Shown here one piece after another: positions 19,091 through 27,705 of a stretch of DNA of 64,000 nucleotides (positions within the stretch are counted from its first letter, which is position 1; each line of letters begins with the position of its first letter). The translations under genes were made by a program, and so were the position numbers. Source of the stretch: Arthrobacter sp. MAHUQ-56 (GTDB lineage: Bacteria > Actinomycetota > Actinomycetes > Actinomycetales > Micrococcaceae); contig NZ_JAIFZQ010000008.1 in assembly GCF_019710585.1 (NCBI RefSeq), positions 62,001 to 126,000 of the forward strand, in the 5' to 3' direction. The notes under the pieces are model-generated. The model was not told the origin of the DNA. It did no database searches and saw nothing but the letters and a program-made list of their open reading frames with translations.

Positions 19091-19122
19091 TCCCAACAAC
19101 AGGTGCGCAATCAACAACAGTC

Positions 19123-19160
19123 GTTGCTTTTTAGGCAACTAACAGCTGTATCCTGTGGGT
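19123..19160 (+). promoter_or_regulatory. leaderless promoter of the aminotransferase with inverted repeat
   Basis: TATCCT (19149-19154) is 6 nt before GTG 19161, and TTGCTT (19124-19129) is a possible -35 with a long 19-bp spacer. GTTGC (19123-19127) and GCAAC (19135-19139) form an inverted repeat over the -35 and spacer, a possible operator. Confidence 0.5.
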
Positions 19161-20453
19161 GTGAGCCACGAAACACTTGATGCCGCGGCAGGCACGCTGC
19201 CAGCCGAAGCCATTGATGCCATCGAACGCGCCGCCACCTCGGCCCACCGCCATGAGGAACTGTTCTCCGAACGGGCGGCCAACATCCGGCAGTCTGCCGT
19301 GCGGGATGTCTTCGACATCTCGCTCCGCCCCGGGCTGGTTTCACTGGCCGGCGGCAGCCCCTACCTCCAGTCACTGCCGATGGAACGCCTGGCCGCAACG
19401 GCTGCCAAAATCATTTCCGAAGACGGGCTGACGGCGCTGCAGTACGGCCCGGGGCAGGGAACCGAAGAACTGCGCACGCAGATCTGCGAGGTAATGGCCG
19501 CGGAGGGCATCAAGGACGCCTCGCCCCGCAACGTGGTGATCACGGCCGGTTCCCAGTCCGCGCAGGACGTCGCAACCAAACTGTTCTGCAACCCCGGCGA
19601 CGTGGTACTGGTGGAGGACCCCACCTACGTTGGCGCACTGAACACCTTCGAGTCCTACCAGGTCCAGGTGGAAACAGTTGAAATGGACGGGTACGGCCTG
19701 GTCCCCGAACTGCTCGAAGCCCGGATTGCCGCGCTCCAGCTCGCCGGCAAGAGCATCAAGTTCCTCTACACCATCCCCAACTTCAACAACCCTTCCGGGA
19801 TCACGCTGGCCAGGGAGCGCCGCCAGCAAATAGTGGACATATGCCGCCGTGCGAATATTTTGATCCTTGAGGACAATCCCTACGGGCTGCTGCGCTTCGA
19901 AGGCCAGCCACTTGCCCCCCTCCGGGCGGACAATCCCGACGACGTCATTTACCTGGGTTCCTTTTCCAAAATCTTTGCCCCCGGGCTGCGGATCGGATGG
20001 GCACTCGTGCCCGAGCACCTGCAGCGGCGCTATTACCTTGCCGCGGAATCGGTGACGCTCTGCCCGCCGGCCCTGAACCAGATGCTGGTCTCCGCTTACC
20101 TCCGCGACTACGACTGGAAGGGCCAGATCGAGACCTACCGCGGGCTCTACGCCGAACGCTGCCGCGCCATGCTCGCCGCCCTCAAGGAATACATGCCCGC
20201 CGGAACCACGTGGACCACCCCGCAGGGCGGGTTCTTCGTCTGGGTAACGCTGCCGGAGGGCATTGACACGTATCCACTGCTGCACAAGGCGATCGACGCG
20301 GGAGTGGTGTTTATCCCCGGTGCCGCCTTCACGCCGTCGGACGATCCGTCCAACAAGCTCCGGCTGGCCTTCAGTGCCGTGGGTCCGGAAGCTATCACCG
20401 AAGGGGTGCGGCGACTGGCGCCGGTGCTTCAGGAAGCCATGGCCGCCCTGTAG
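19161..20453 (+). CDS. PLP-dependent aminotransferase, LysN/2-aminoadipate type
   Basis: Class I/II aminotransferase of about 430 residues. It contains the PLP-binding segments ITAGSQSAQDVATKLF, PNFNNPSGIT and the Schiff-base lysine in YLGSFSKIFAPGLRIGW (about residue 260). There is no GntR DNA-binding domain, so it is an enzyme rather than a MocR regulator. The closest known group includes 2-aminoadipate/kynurenine and aromatic or branched-chain aminotransferases; the substrate is not certain. GTG 19161 was chosen over GTG 19155 because the TATCCT box is 6 nt upstream. Confidence 0.9.
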   Translation: MSHETLDAAAGTLPAEAIDAIERAATSAHRHEELFSERAANIRQSAVRDVFDISLRPGLVSLAGGSPYLQSLPMERLAATAAKIISEDGLTALQYGPGQGTEELRTQICEVMAAEGIKDASPRNVVITAGSQSAQDVATKLFCNPGDVVLVEDPTYVGALNTFESYQVQVETVEMDGYGLVPELLEARIAALQLAGKSIKFLYTIPNFNNPSGITLARERRQQIVDICRRANILILEDNPYGLLRFEGQPLAPLRADNPDDVIYLGSFSKIFAPGLRIGWALVPEHLQRRYYLAAESVTLCPPALNQMLVSAYLRDYDWKGQIETYRGLYAERCRAMLAALKEYMPAGTTWTTPQGGFFVWVTLPEGIDTYPLLHKAIDAGVVFIPGAAFTPSDDPSNKLRLAFSAVGPEAITEGVRRLAPVLQEAMAAL

Positions 20454-20497
20454 CGTAAGCCTCACGATTGCCGTAAACCGAGCAAAGGAGCATGCAT

Positions 20498-20926
20498 ATG
20501 GCCGGAATTATCGTTGTGGGCGTTGACGGCAGCCAAACCGCAAAGAAGGCGGCCGAGTCCGCCTGGGACCTTGCCGCGGCGCTTGGCGCCTCGCTGCACG
20601 TGGTGTCGGCCTTCGACAGCGACCGGACAGAGGTGTTCGGCAGCGGCTCCGACCAGTGGATCGTTTCGGATGCGGACGCCGCCGAACAGGTTGCGAGGAC
20701 AGTGGCGGAATCACTCGGCCGGGACATCACGGTGACCTACACCGCCGCGCGGGGCCGGCCGGCGGACGCCCTCATCAAGGAAGCCGTCCGCATGGACGCC
20801 AGGATCATCGTGGTGGGAAACCGCCGGATGCACGGCATCGGCCGTGTGCTGGGAAGCGTGGCCAACAGCGTTGCCCACAACGCTCCCTGCGACGTCTACA
20901 TCGCCAACACGTACGACGCCGACTGA
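20498..20926 (+). CDS. universal stress protein, UspA family
   Basis: A 142-residue single-domain Usp. It starts AGIIVVGVDGSQTAKKA and ends with the ATP-binding pattern GNRRMHGIGRVLGSVANSVAH, so it is probably the nucleotide-binding subclass. Cytoplasmic, function under stress inferred from the family. ATG 20498 has AAGGAG 7 nt upstream; the in-frame ATG at 20492 lies too close to that site. A hairpin follows at 20936-20979. Confidence 0.92.
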   Translation: MAGIIVVGVDGSQTAKKAAESAWDLAAALGASLHVVSAFDSDRTEVFGSGSDQWIVSDADAAEQVARTVAESLGRDITVTYTAARGRPADALIKEAVRMDARIIVVGNRRMHGIGRVLGSVANSVAHNAPCDVYIANTYDAD

Positions 20927-20935
20927 GAGTTGCGC

Positions 20936-20979
20936 CGGACACTCCCCCTGGTGGTGCGAATCGCTGAGGGGGGTGTCCG
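20936..20979 (+). terminator. hairpin terminator after the Usp gene
   Basis: CGGACACTCCCC (20936-20947) pairs with GGGGGGTGTCCG (20968-20979): 12 bp with one G-T wobble and a 20-nt loop, 10 bp after the stop codon. A short T/C stretch follows. Confidence 0.7.
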
Positions 20980-21085
20980 TTCTCACGCCTATATCACCAA
21001 TTCAGCTGCAGGCGCAACGATAAAATTGAATAGGCCCCAAAGGCGTGGACATCCGAAATCCACCGCCACCAAAGGGGCTTTTGAC

Positions 21086-21421
21086 TTGATCACCCTCCAG
21101 CGCCGCCAGCTCGTAGGCCACGACATCCTCCTCGCGCGCCACGGCAACCACATCAGCTCCATGCGCGTGGACCGCAGCAACGACCGCGTGGTGGCCCTGC
21201 TCGATGACGGCAGCCTGGACAGCGCCCCCAACCTCATCGCTCCGAACCTCCAGCTTCCGCACACCGTCCGCAGTGTCCTGCGCGAGGACTGGAAGCTCCT
21301 GACCGCGTGGGCGGGCATGGCCGGCGGCATGGGCGTCCTGATGACCGCAGCTGCAGTGTTGCTGGGGACCACGGCAGACCCGGCCATCCTCGAGGCGTTC
21401 GCCGCCTACTCCACGTTCTAG
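21086..21421 (+). CDS. small membrane protein of unknown function
   Basis: A 111-residue protein. I placed the start at TTG 21086 because AAAGGGG lies about 8 nt upstream and no better codon is near. The first ~70 residues are soluble and charged (LQRRQLVGHDILLARHGNHI). Residues about 72-95 (LLTAWAGMAGGMGVLMTAAAVLLG) form a single transmembrane helix close to the C-terminus, giving a tail-anchored layout. I do not recognise the family. It faces the convergent PAP2 gene. Confidence 0.65.
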   Translation: MITLQRRQLVGHDILLARHGNHISSMRVDRSNDRVVALLDDGSLDSAPNLIAPNLQLPHTVRSVLREDWKLLTAWAGMAGGMGVLMTAAAVLLGTTADPAILEAFAAYSTF

Positions 21422-21453
21422 GGCTCCCACCCTCCCGAGGCTTCCCGGGCCCG

Positions 21454-22068
21454 TCAGCCGACCAGCCAGCCCTTCAACAGCCACCAAATTCCGGCCATCA
21501 CCAGGCCCCCGAAGAGCGATCCGGCCACTACCTGCGCCACGGAATGTGCGCGCAGGACCACCCGGGACCAGCCGACGGCCGGGACCAGCAGCAGTAACGG
21601 CGCCCATGCAGCCCCGAGCATCAATACGGCGACCACCGCCGAGCAGGAGATGGCGGCGGCGTGGCCGCTCATTTTCCAGAACGGGCTGACGGCGGCCAGC
21701 ACCGCCACTCCCCCTACGACTGCCAGCACCATGGCGACCACGCTCTGCGGTGCCCCCACCGCAGACAGCACCAGCAATCCCAGCGCGATGCAGCCCAGTG
21801 CCATCAAAAGCACCGGCGCGCGCTGCTTCCTGTCGCTGACATGGTGGTCCGTGACCTTGCCCCGCCTGACCAGGATCAGGAGCAGGAAAAGGGGAAGCAC
21901 GCACACGAACAGGGCCGCCAGCGCGCCGTAGCCGACAGTTCCGGGGAAACCCGGTTCCGGCAGGGAGCTGATCAAAAGCTGGATGCTGACCACCACCGGC
22001 GGCTGGAACGCTTCCGTCAGCCACCTGGCCGTGAGGTTCTTGGTGCGGACCGGTCCGCCGATGGCCAC
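21454..22068 (-). CDS. PAP2-family membrane phosphatase
   Basis: A 204-residue integral membrane protein with about six hydrophobic segments. PAP2 motifs can be read: SDRKQRAP (first motif), KMSGHAAAIS (SGH) and SRVVLRAHSVAQVVAG (R...H). The family removes phosphate from lipid phosphates or diphosphates. It starts with GTG three bases after the E2 stop, so it is transcribed with the branched-chain oxoacid dehydrogenase genes although it has no obvious role there. Confidence 0.82.
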   Translation of the reverse strand: MAIGGPVRTKNLTARWLTEAFQPPVVVSIQLLISSLPEPGFPGTVGYGALAALFVCVLPLFLLLILVRRGKVTDHHVSDRKQRAPVLLMALGCIALGLLVLSAVGAPQSVVAMVLAVVGGVAVLAAVSPFWKMSGHAAAISCSAVVAVLMLGAAWAPLLLLVPAVGWSRVVLRAHSVAQVVAGSLFGGLVMAGIWWLLKGWLVG

Positions 22069-22071
22069 CGC

Positions 22072-23586
22072 CTAGTCCAGGAGGAGCGCTGGCTCTTCCA
22101 GGATGGCCGCGACATCGGCCATGAAGCGGGCAGACAGATCACCATCCACAACGCGGTGGTCGAACGATCCGCCAAGCGTGGTGATCCAGCGCGGAATGAC
22201 CTCGCCGTCAAGGACCCAGGGCTTTTGCTTGATGGTGCCGAAGGCCACGATGGCCACCTCGCCCGGGTTGATGATGGGCGTGCCGGTATCGATGCCCAGC
22301 GCCCCGATGTTGGTGATGGTAAGGGTTCCGCCCTGCATCTCGGCGGGCTGGGTCTTCCCGGCCCTGGCAGTGGTGGCCAGGTTGTTCAGCGCCAGCGCAA
22401 GTTCCTTCAGGGACAGGTCCTGGGCGTTTTTGATGTTGGGGACCATGAGGCCGCGCGGGGTTGCCGCGGCGATGCCCAGGTTCATGAAGTGCTTGACCTG
22501 GATCTCGGCCGTCCCGTCTGCGTTGTCCACCCAGGCGGCGTTGACGCTGGGGTTCCGGGCGGCGGCCCAGATGACGGCCTTGGCCAGGATGAGAAGCGGT
22601 GAGACCTTGATGCCTTCGAAGTCGCGGGAAGACTTGAGCCGCTTGACGAACTCCATGGTGCGGCTGGCGTCAACATCCACGAAGATGCTCACGTGCGGCG
22701 CGGCGAAAGCCGATTCCACCATCGCCTTGGCCGTGGCTTTGCGGACGCCCTTGACCGGGATCCGCTCCACCCGCTGGTCCTGCGGCTTCCCGGCCTTGCC
22801 CCAGAAGCCGTCGGCCTTGTCCAGTTCCGCGTCGCGCTGGGCCTGGTAGCTCACCAGGTCCTCCCGCGTCACCTCGCCGCGCGAACCCGTGGCCACCACG
22901 TCGGCAAGGTCGATGCCCAGGTCGCGGGCGATCTTGCGGACCGGCGGTTTGGCCAGGACGCGGTTGACCAGCCCCGTAATGGAAGCGCCAAGGGTAGGCC
23001 GATTGTCGACGACGGCGGCAGCCTCTGCGGGCGCTGCGGCTTGCGCGGGGGCCTGGGTGACTTCAGCCGCGGAGCGGGGCTGCACCGGTTCCACCTCCGG
23101 GGCGTTCACGGACACGGCCGCGGCGGGCGTTGCCTTCCGCGGGCGCCGCTTGACGGCGTCGGCCTTGGGACCCGAGCCCACCAGGGGACCACCCGCCGGG
23201 GCACTTTCCTGGGCATTGTCCTGTGCGCCGCCGTCGGGCAGCTTGCCATAAAGAGGCTGCACTTCCGGTACCGGCTGGGCCTTCTGTACTGGCGGTGCAG
23301 CTACTTCCGGCGCGCGGACGTCAGCTGGCGTCGGGTCGCCGGAGATGTCGTCGCTGACGCTGATGATGGCGGTGCCGACGTCGATGGTCACCCCTTCCTG
23401 CACCAGGAGTTCGCTGACCGTCCCGGCAAACGGGGACGGCAGTTCCACGATCGACTTGGCGGTTTCGATCTCGCAGAGGACGTCATTGATGGCGACAGCG
23501 TCGCCGGGCTTGACCTTCCAGGAGACGATTTCGGCCTCTGTAAGGCCCTCGCCGACGTCGGGCAGGTTGAACTTATTAAGGGTCAT
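22072..23586 (-). CDS. bkdC: branched-chain 2-oxoacid dehydrogenase E2, dihydrolipoyl acyltransferase
   Basis: Core acyltransferase of the BCKDH complex. It has 504 residues: lipoyl domain 1-80 with lipoyl lysine K44 in EIETAKS; Ala/Pro-rich linker about 90-200; peripheral-subunit-binding domain about 205-245 ([18 protein letters not shown]); catalytic domain about 270-504 with the active-site histidine in [10 protein letters not shown]. The start is ATG 23586; upstream in-frame sequence belongs to the E1beta gene. The preceding E1alpha/E1beta genes define the complex. The E3 gene is not in the window. Confidence 0.94.
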   Translation of the reverse strand: MTLNKFNLPDVGEGLTEAEIVSWKVKPGDAVAINDVLCEIETAKSIVELPSPFAGTVSELLVQEGVTIDVGTAIISVSDDISGDPTPADVRAPEVAAPPVQKAQPVPEVQPLYGKLPDGGAQDNAQESAPAGGPLVGSGPKADAVKRRPRKATPAAAVSVNAPEVEPVQPRSAAEVTQAPAQAAAPAEAAAVVDNRPTLGASITGLVNRVLAKPPVRKIARDLGIDLADVVATGSRGEVTREDLVSYQAQRDAELDKADGFWGKAGKPQDQRVERIPVKGVRKATAKAMVESAFAAPHVSIFVDVDASRTMEFVKRLKSSRDFEGIKVSPLLILAKAVIWAAARNPSVNAAWVDNADGTAEIQVKHFMNLGIAAATPRGLMVPNIKNAQDLSLKELALALNNLATTARAGKTQPAEMQGGTLTITNIGALGIDTGTPIINPGEVAIVAFGTIKQKPWVLDGEVIPRWITTLGGSFDHRVVDGDLSARFMADVAAILEEPALLLD

Positions 23587-23593
23587 GGTGTCC

Positions 23594-24574
23594 TCAGTAG
23601 GAGAGGGCGCGGTCCAGCGCCTCCAGGATGCGGTCGATGTCGGGAAGGTAGTCTTCCTCCACCTTGGCAACGGGATAGGGCATGTGGAAGCCGCCAACGC
23701 GGATCACGGGTGCCTCCAGTGAGTGGAAGGCGCGCTCACTGATGCGGGCCGCGATCTCCCCGCCGATGCCGCCGAACGTGGGGGCTTCGTGGGCCACGAT
23801 CAGCCTGCCGGTCTTCTGCACCGAGGCCGTGACGGTATCGAAGTCGATGGGCGAGATGGAGCGAAGGTCGATGACTTCAACGCTCCTGCCGTCCTCTTCC
23901 GCGGCGTTGGCTGCGGCAAGGGCCACGGGGACCAGCGGGCCGTAGGCCACGATGGTGGCGTCGGTGCCCTCACGCAGGACGTGTGCCTTGAAGGGATCGG
24001 CTGATGGACCCGGACCGGCAACATCGACCTCCCCCTTGAGCCAGTAGCGGCGCTTCGGTTCAAAGACAATGACCGGATCCTGGCACTCCACGGCCTGCTG
24101 GATCATCCAGTAGGCGTCGTGCGGATTGGACGGGGTAATGATGCGCACACCGGCGGTGTGGGCGAACAGCGCTTCGGGTGATTCGGAATGGTGCTCCACC
24201 GAGCCGATGCCCCCGCCGTATGGGATGCGGATGACGACGGGAACCGTCAGGTTGCCGTTGCTGCGTGCGTGCATCTTGGCCAGCTGCGTGGTGATCTGGT
24301 TGAACCCGGGGAAGACGAAACCGTCGAACTGGATCTCGCACACAGGGCTGTACCCGCGCAGGGCCAGGCCGATGGCCGTGCCGATGATGCCGGATTCGGC
24401 CAGCGGGGTATCCACCACACGGTCAGGGCCGAACTCGCCGATCAGCCCGTCAGTGACGCGATAGACACCTCCCAGGGGGCCGATATCCTCGCCCATGAGG
24501 AGCGCCTTCGGGTTGGCGGCCAGGGTGGCCCGCAGGCCCTCGTTGATGGCCTTCGCAATGGTCATCGTTGTCAT
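23594..24574 (-). CDS. bkdB: branched-chain 2-oxoacid dehydrogenase E1 beta
   Basis: A 326-residue transketolase-like beta chain of the thiamine-pyrophosphate decarboxylase. It contains [19 protein letters not shown], the [12 protein letters not shown] segment and [17 protein letters not shown], typical of 2-oxoisovalerate E1beta. The ATG at 24574 shares its first base with the E1alpha stop (TGATG); the E2 gene follows after 7 bp. It pairs with E1alpha to form the heterotetramer that oxidatively decarboxylates valine, leucine and isoleucine 2-oxoacids, feeding branched fatty acid primers in actinobacteria. Confidence 0.94.
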   Translation of the reverse strand: MTTMTIAKAINEGLRATLAANPKALLMGEDIGPLGGVYRVTDGLIGEFGPDRVVDTPLAESGIIGTAIGLALRGYSPVCEIQFDGFVFPGFNQITTQLAKMHARSNGNLTVPVVIRIPYGGGIGSVEHHSESPEALFAHTAGVRIITPSNPHDAYWMIQQAVECQDPVIVFEPKRRYWLKGEVDVAGPGPSADPFKAHVLREGTDATIVAYGPLVPVALAAANAAEEDGRSVEVIDLRSISPIDFDTVTASVQKTGRLIVAHEAPTFGGIGGEIAARISERAFHSLEAPVIRVGGFHMPYPVAKVEEDYLPDIDRILEALDRALSY

Positions 24575-25797
24575 CAGTGGCCTGCCTTTGCTGCCTGCGC
24601 GGCGGTCTCTTCCTCGCCGGCGAATCCCGCAGCGTATTCCTCGAACCATGCCAGTTCCTCGGCCACCAGCGGGTGTGCTTCGGCGTAGACGTTGGCGAAG
24701 GCCTGCCGGATGTCCGGGTTCTCAAGATCATGTGCGGTGCGCCGGACGTAGGCGGCGAGCTCATCGCCGTCGGCCTTGACCTTGGCGAAGAAAGCGTCGT
24801 CAGCCAGGGCCTCCGCACGCAGGTACTTCTCAAGCCGGGAGAGCGGATCCTTGGCCCGCCACGCGTCTTCTTCGTCGGAGTGGCGGTACTTGGTGGGATC
24901 ATCGGCAGTGGTGTGGGCACCAACCCGGTAGGTGAAGGCCTCGATCAGGACCGGGCCCTTGCCCTGGCGGGCGTGTTCCAGTGCCCATTCAGTGACGGCG
25001 TGGACCGCGATGACGTCGTTGCCGTCCACGCGGATGCCGGGAAAGCCGTAGCCCTTGGCCCGGTTGGACAGCGGAACCCGGGTCTGGACGTTGGTGGGCA
25101 CGGAAATGGCCCAGTGGTTGTTCTGGCAGAAGAAGACCACGGGCGCGTTGTAGGAGGACGCGAAGACCATTGATTCGTGGACGTCGCCTTCCGAGCTGGC
25201 ACCGTCGCCGAAGTAGGCAATGACGGCGGCGTCCGGCTCGTTGCCGCCCGTACCGGCCAGCTTCTGGTCGCGCTGGATTCCCATCGCGTAGCCCACCGCA
25301 TGCAGCGTCTGCGCGGCCAGGACCAGGGTGTAGAGGTGGAAGTTGGTTTCCCTGGGGTTCCAGCCGCCGTTGGACACGCCGCGGAACTGGCGGAGCAGCT
25401 CGGCCAGGTCAACGTTGCGGGTCAGGGCCACGCCGTGTTCACGGTAGGTGGGGAAGATGTAGTCCTGCGGCTGGCTCGCCCTGCCGGAACCGATCTGGGC
25501 GGCTTCCTGGCCCGTCAGCGGCACCCACAGTGCAAGCTGGCCCTGGCGCTGGAGGGCGGTGGCTTCGATGTCGAAGCGGCGGATGGCGGCCATGTCAGCG
25601 TAGAGTCCCCGCAGGGCTTCCGGCGTGAGCTTGTCCGCATAGTCGCTGAACAGCGGATCGGTGCCCAATTTCCCGTCCGGGCCGAGCAGCTGCACCATCT
25701 GGGCCGTGGGATCACCCATGACGGCCTCAGCGTCAGCCTCCCGCTGGTCGTCTACCGCTGTTCCGTCGAACTCGGTGGAAGGCAGATGAGTGCCCAT
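24574..25797 (-). CDS. bkdA: branched-chain 2-oxoacid dehydrogenase E1 alpha
   Basis: A 407-residue alpha chain that binds thiamine pyrophosphate through the motif from GDGASSEGD to NN (YFGDGASSEGDVHES, then FFCQNNHWAIS). It is the first gene of the E1alpha-E1beta-E2-PAP2 operon. The start is ATG 25797 with GAGGAGAC upstream; an earlier in-frame start at 25857 would lie in the promoter. A 40-bp two-tier palindrome centred 69 bp upstream of the start is the likely control site. Confidence 0.94.
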   Translation of the reverse strand: MGTHLPSTEFDGTAVDDQREADAEAVMGDPTAQMVQLLGPDGKLGTDPLFSDYADKLTPEALRGLYADMAAIRRFDIEATALQRQGQLALWVPLTGQEAAQIGSGRASQPQDYIFPTYREHGVALTRNVDLAELLRQFRGVSNGGWNPRETNFHLYTLVLAAQTLHAVGYAMGIQRDQKLAGTGGNEPDAAVIAYFGDGASSEGDVHESMVFASSYNAPVVFFCQNNHWAISVPTNVQTRVPLSNRAKGYGFPGIRVDGNDVIAVHAVTEWALEHARQGKGPVLIEAFTYRVGAHTTADDPTKYRHSDEEDAWRAKDPLSRLEKYLRAEALADDAFFAKVKADGDELAAYVRRTAHDLENPDIRQAFANVYAEAHPLVAEELAWFEEYAAGFAGEEETAAQAAKAGH

Positions 25798-25845
25798 ACC
25801 GTCTCCTCGCTTGCCGCATCCGATGCAATGCAAATGTCGCTGGGA

Positions 25846-25885
25846 TATATGCCTCAACGGGAATACATTCCCGGCAAGGCATATA
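25846..25885. promoter_or_regulatory. 40-bp concentric palindrome upstream of the bkd operon
   Basis: Two inverted repeats share one axis at 25865/25866: outer arms TATATGCCT (25846-25854) and AGGCATATA (25877-25885), inner arms GGGAAT (25859-25864) and ATTCCC (25867-25872). The 4-nt stretches between the tiers are not complementary. This suggests a dimer-of-dimers site or two superposed operators. No regulator gene is adjacent. Confidence 0.7.
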
Positions 25886-25946
25886 CAATGGCTTACTGAT
25901 CCTAACTTTATCTTCGGTAAGTAGCGGAAGGGCTACTTGTTAAGCG

Positions 25947-27065
25947 CTAGGAAGTGGCGGACGCCTTTGTATAGTCGGCACACAATTGGAGGAAGCGGCT
26001 GTTGGCCTCCACTTCCCCGATGCTCACCCTGACGCCCTCTCCCGGAAACGCCCTCACCGACAGCGCCTGCGCCGCCGCCAGCTCTGCGAATGCGGCGCTT
26101 TCAGCACCGAGCGCCAGCCACACAAAGTTGCCCTGCGCGTCCGGTACGTCCCACCCGATCTCCCGCAGCCCACTGGCAACGCGCTCCCGCTCATCGACGA
26201 GCCTTTGTACCCTTTCCACAACCTGGGCATAATTCTGCAGCGACACGACCGCTGCTTTTTCCGCAATTTGGGACACCGCGAACGGTGTTGCGGCCACCCG
26301 CAGGTACTGGGTCAGTTCCGGGTGGGAGACGCTGTAGCCCACCCGGAGTCCTGCCAGGCCGTGTGCTTTGGAAAAGGTCCGCAGCACCACCACGTTGGGG
26401 TACTTGCGGTAGAGCGAGATTCCGTCCACAGCGTCCCCGGCACGGACGAATTCCTGGTATGCCTCGTCGATCACCACCACCACGTCGGCCGGGACGGACC
26501 GGATAAATGCTTCGGTCTCGGCCGTCTTCAGGGCCGGACCGGTGGGGTTGTTGGGTGTGCAGAGAAGGATCACCTTCGTCCGGGCACTGACGGCGGCCGC
26601 CATGGCGTCGAGGTCATGCCTGCCGTCTGCCGTGACCGGGATCCGGACACTTTCCGCGCCTGCCAGTCCCACGCTGATGGGGTAGGCCTCGAATGACCGC
26701 CACGCATAGATGACCTCGTCCGCCTTGCCGTCCTCGTTCTGTCCGGCGAACGCAGCGAGGATCTGGTTCAGCGCGCCCAGGCTGCCGGCTCCGGTAACGA
26801 TGTCCTCCGCGGGCACGTCGAGGAAGTCGGCGAGCGCGGCACGCAGCTTGCTGCTCAACGGGTCGGGGTAGCGGTTGAAGTCCGTCTGGCTGGCGATGGC
26901 CTCCACGACGGCGGGAATCGGGGGCAACGGGTTCTCGTTCGAGGACAGCTTGTAGCTGGCCATTCCCTCGACGGCCGCGGGGGGCTTGCCCGCAGCGTAA
27001 CGTGGCAGCCGGTCCAGCACCGGGCGCGGCGCGATTCCGCCTGCCCTGGTCTCAGATGGGGTCAT
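25947..27065 (-). CDS. hisC: histidinol-phosphate aminotransferase-like PLP enzyme
   Basis: A 372-residue class I/II aminotransferase of the HisC subgroup. It contains SSNENPLPP near the N-terminus, CTPNNPTGPA, and the PLP lysine in LRTFSKAHGLAGLRVGYS. The family acts on histidinol phosphate; second copies in actinobacteria often serve aromatic amino acids. This gene is not in a his operon, so an aromatic aminotransferase role is possible. The ATG at 27065 is 7 nt from TAGGCT (minus strand), a leaderless start within a palindrome shared with the divergent gene. Confidence 0.9.
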   Translation of the reverse strand: MTPSETRAGGIAPRPVLDRLPRYAAGKPPAAVEGMASYKLSSNENPLPPIPAVVEAIASQTDFNRYPDPLSSKLRAALADFLDVPAEDIVTGAGSLGALNQILAAFAGQNEDGKADEVIYAWRSFEAYPISVGLAGAESVRIPVTADGRHDLDAMAAAVSARTKVILLCTPNNPTGPALKTAETEAFIRSVPADVVVVIDEAYQEFVRAGDAVDGISLYRKYPNVVVLRTFSKAHGLAGLRVGYSVSHPELTQYLRVAATPFAVSQIAEKAAVVSLQNYAQVVERVQRLVDERERVASGLREIGWDVPDAQGNFVWLALGAESAAFAELAAAQALSVRAFPGEGVRVSIGEVEANSRFLQLCADYTKASATS

Positions 27066-27083
27066 GGCCACTAGCCTAGTGGC
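27066..27083. promoter_or_regulatory. symmetric bidirectional leaderless promoter
   Basis: Only 18 bp separate two divergent ATG codons. The core GCCACTAG-C-CTAGTGGC (27067-27083) is a perfect odd palindrome. On the plus strand TAGCCT (27072-27077) is 6 nt before ATG 27084; on the minus strand TAGGCT (27078-27073) is 7 nt before ATG 27065. The two -10 boxes overlap, so each mRNA would begin at its start codon. Confidence 0.7.
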
Positions 27084-27509
27084 ATGGGTTCGCTTATTCT
27101 CCGGATCGTCGTCAACGCCGCAGCCCTCTGGGTGGCCAGCTGGATCTTGCCTGGGATGGACATCTCGAGCACTGCAACATCCGACGCCGTGGCCAGGTCC
27201 GGCATCTCGCAGGACGCGGATACGATCGGCATCATCCTCGCCTATCTCTTCATCGGCCTCATCTTCGGCGTGGTCAATGCCTTCGTGCGGCCGCTGGTCA
27301 GGCTCCTTGCGCTGCCGATCACCATCCTGACGCTGGGGCTGTTCGCCATCGTCATCAACGCCGCCATGCTGTACCTGACCGCGTGGCTCAGCAGTTACAC
27401 GCCCATCCACCTCAGCATCGATTCCTTCTTCTGGACGGCGGTGCTGGCAGCGATCATCATCTCCCTGGTCTCGCTGGTGGCAGGATTGCTGCCGGGCGGC
27501 CGGCGTTGA
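27084..27509 (+). CDS. phage-holin-4_2 family membrane protein
   Basis: A 141-residue protein with four hydrophobic helices (about 5-22, 47-65, 75-100, 115-135) and the family hallmark GVVNAFVRPLVRLLALPITILTLGLF. Despite the name these are housekeeping membrane proteins common in bacteria, and no phage genes lie nearby. It shares its promoter with the HisC-like gene. Function unknown. Confidence 0.85.
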   Translation: MGSLILRIVVNAAALWVASWILPGMDISSTATSDAVARSGISQDADTIGIILAYLFIGLIFGVVNAFVRPLVRLLALPITILTLGLFAIVINAAMLYLTAWLSSYTPIHLSIDSFFWTAVLAAIIISLVSLVAGLLPGGRR

Positions 27510-27705
27510 CCCGCGCAACCGGAACCTGCCCGCCCAAGTAGGAGTAGGCGCAGAATCGGGTACACCTCCGCCTTGTTTCCCCCGATAGCCTCCAAAATTC
27601 CAGTACCGGCCACCCATGACCCCTCAGGGCCACGCTTCCTAGGCTGCTTCCCGTGGGCCACCGAAGTGCCCATTGCTGTCAGTTACGGAAGCTCGGGGTC
27701 GAAGA

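Noticed and set aside
27084..27509. Holin-like gene as a sign of prophage
   Set aside because: Family members are common chromosomal membrane proteins and no phage genes, att sites or tRNA are nearby.
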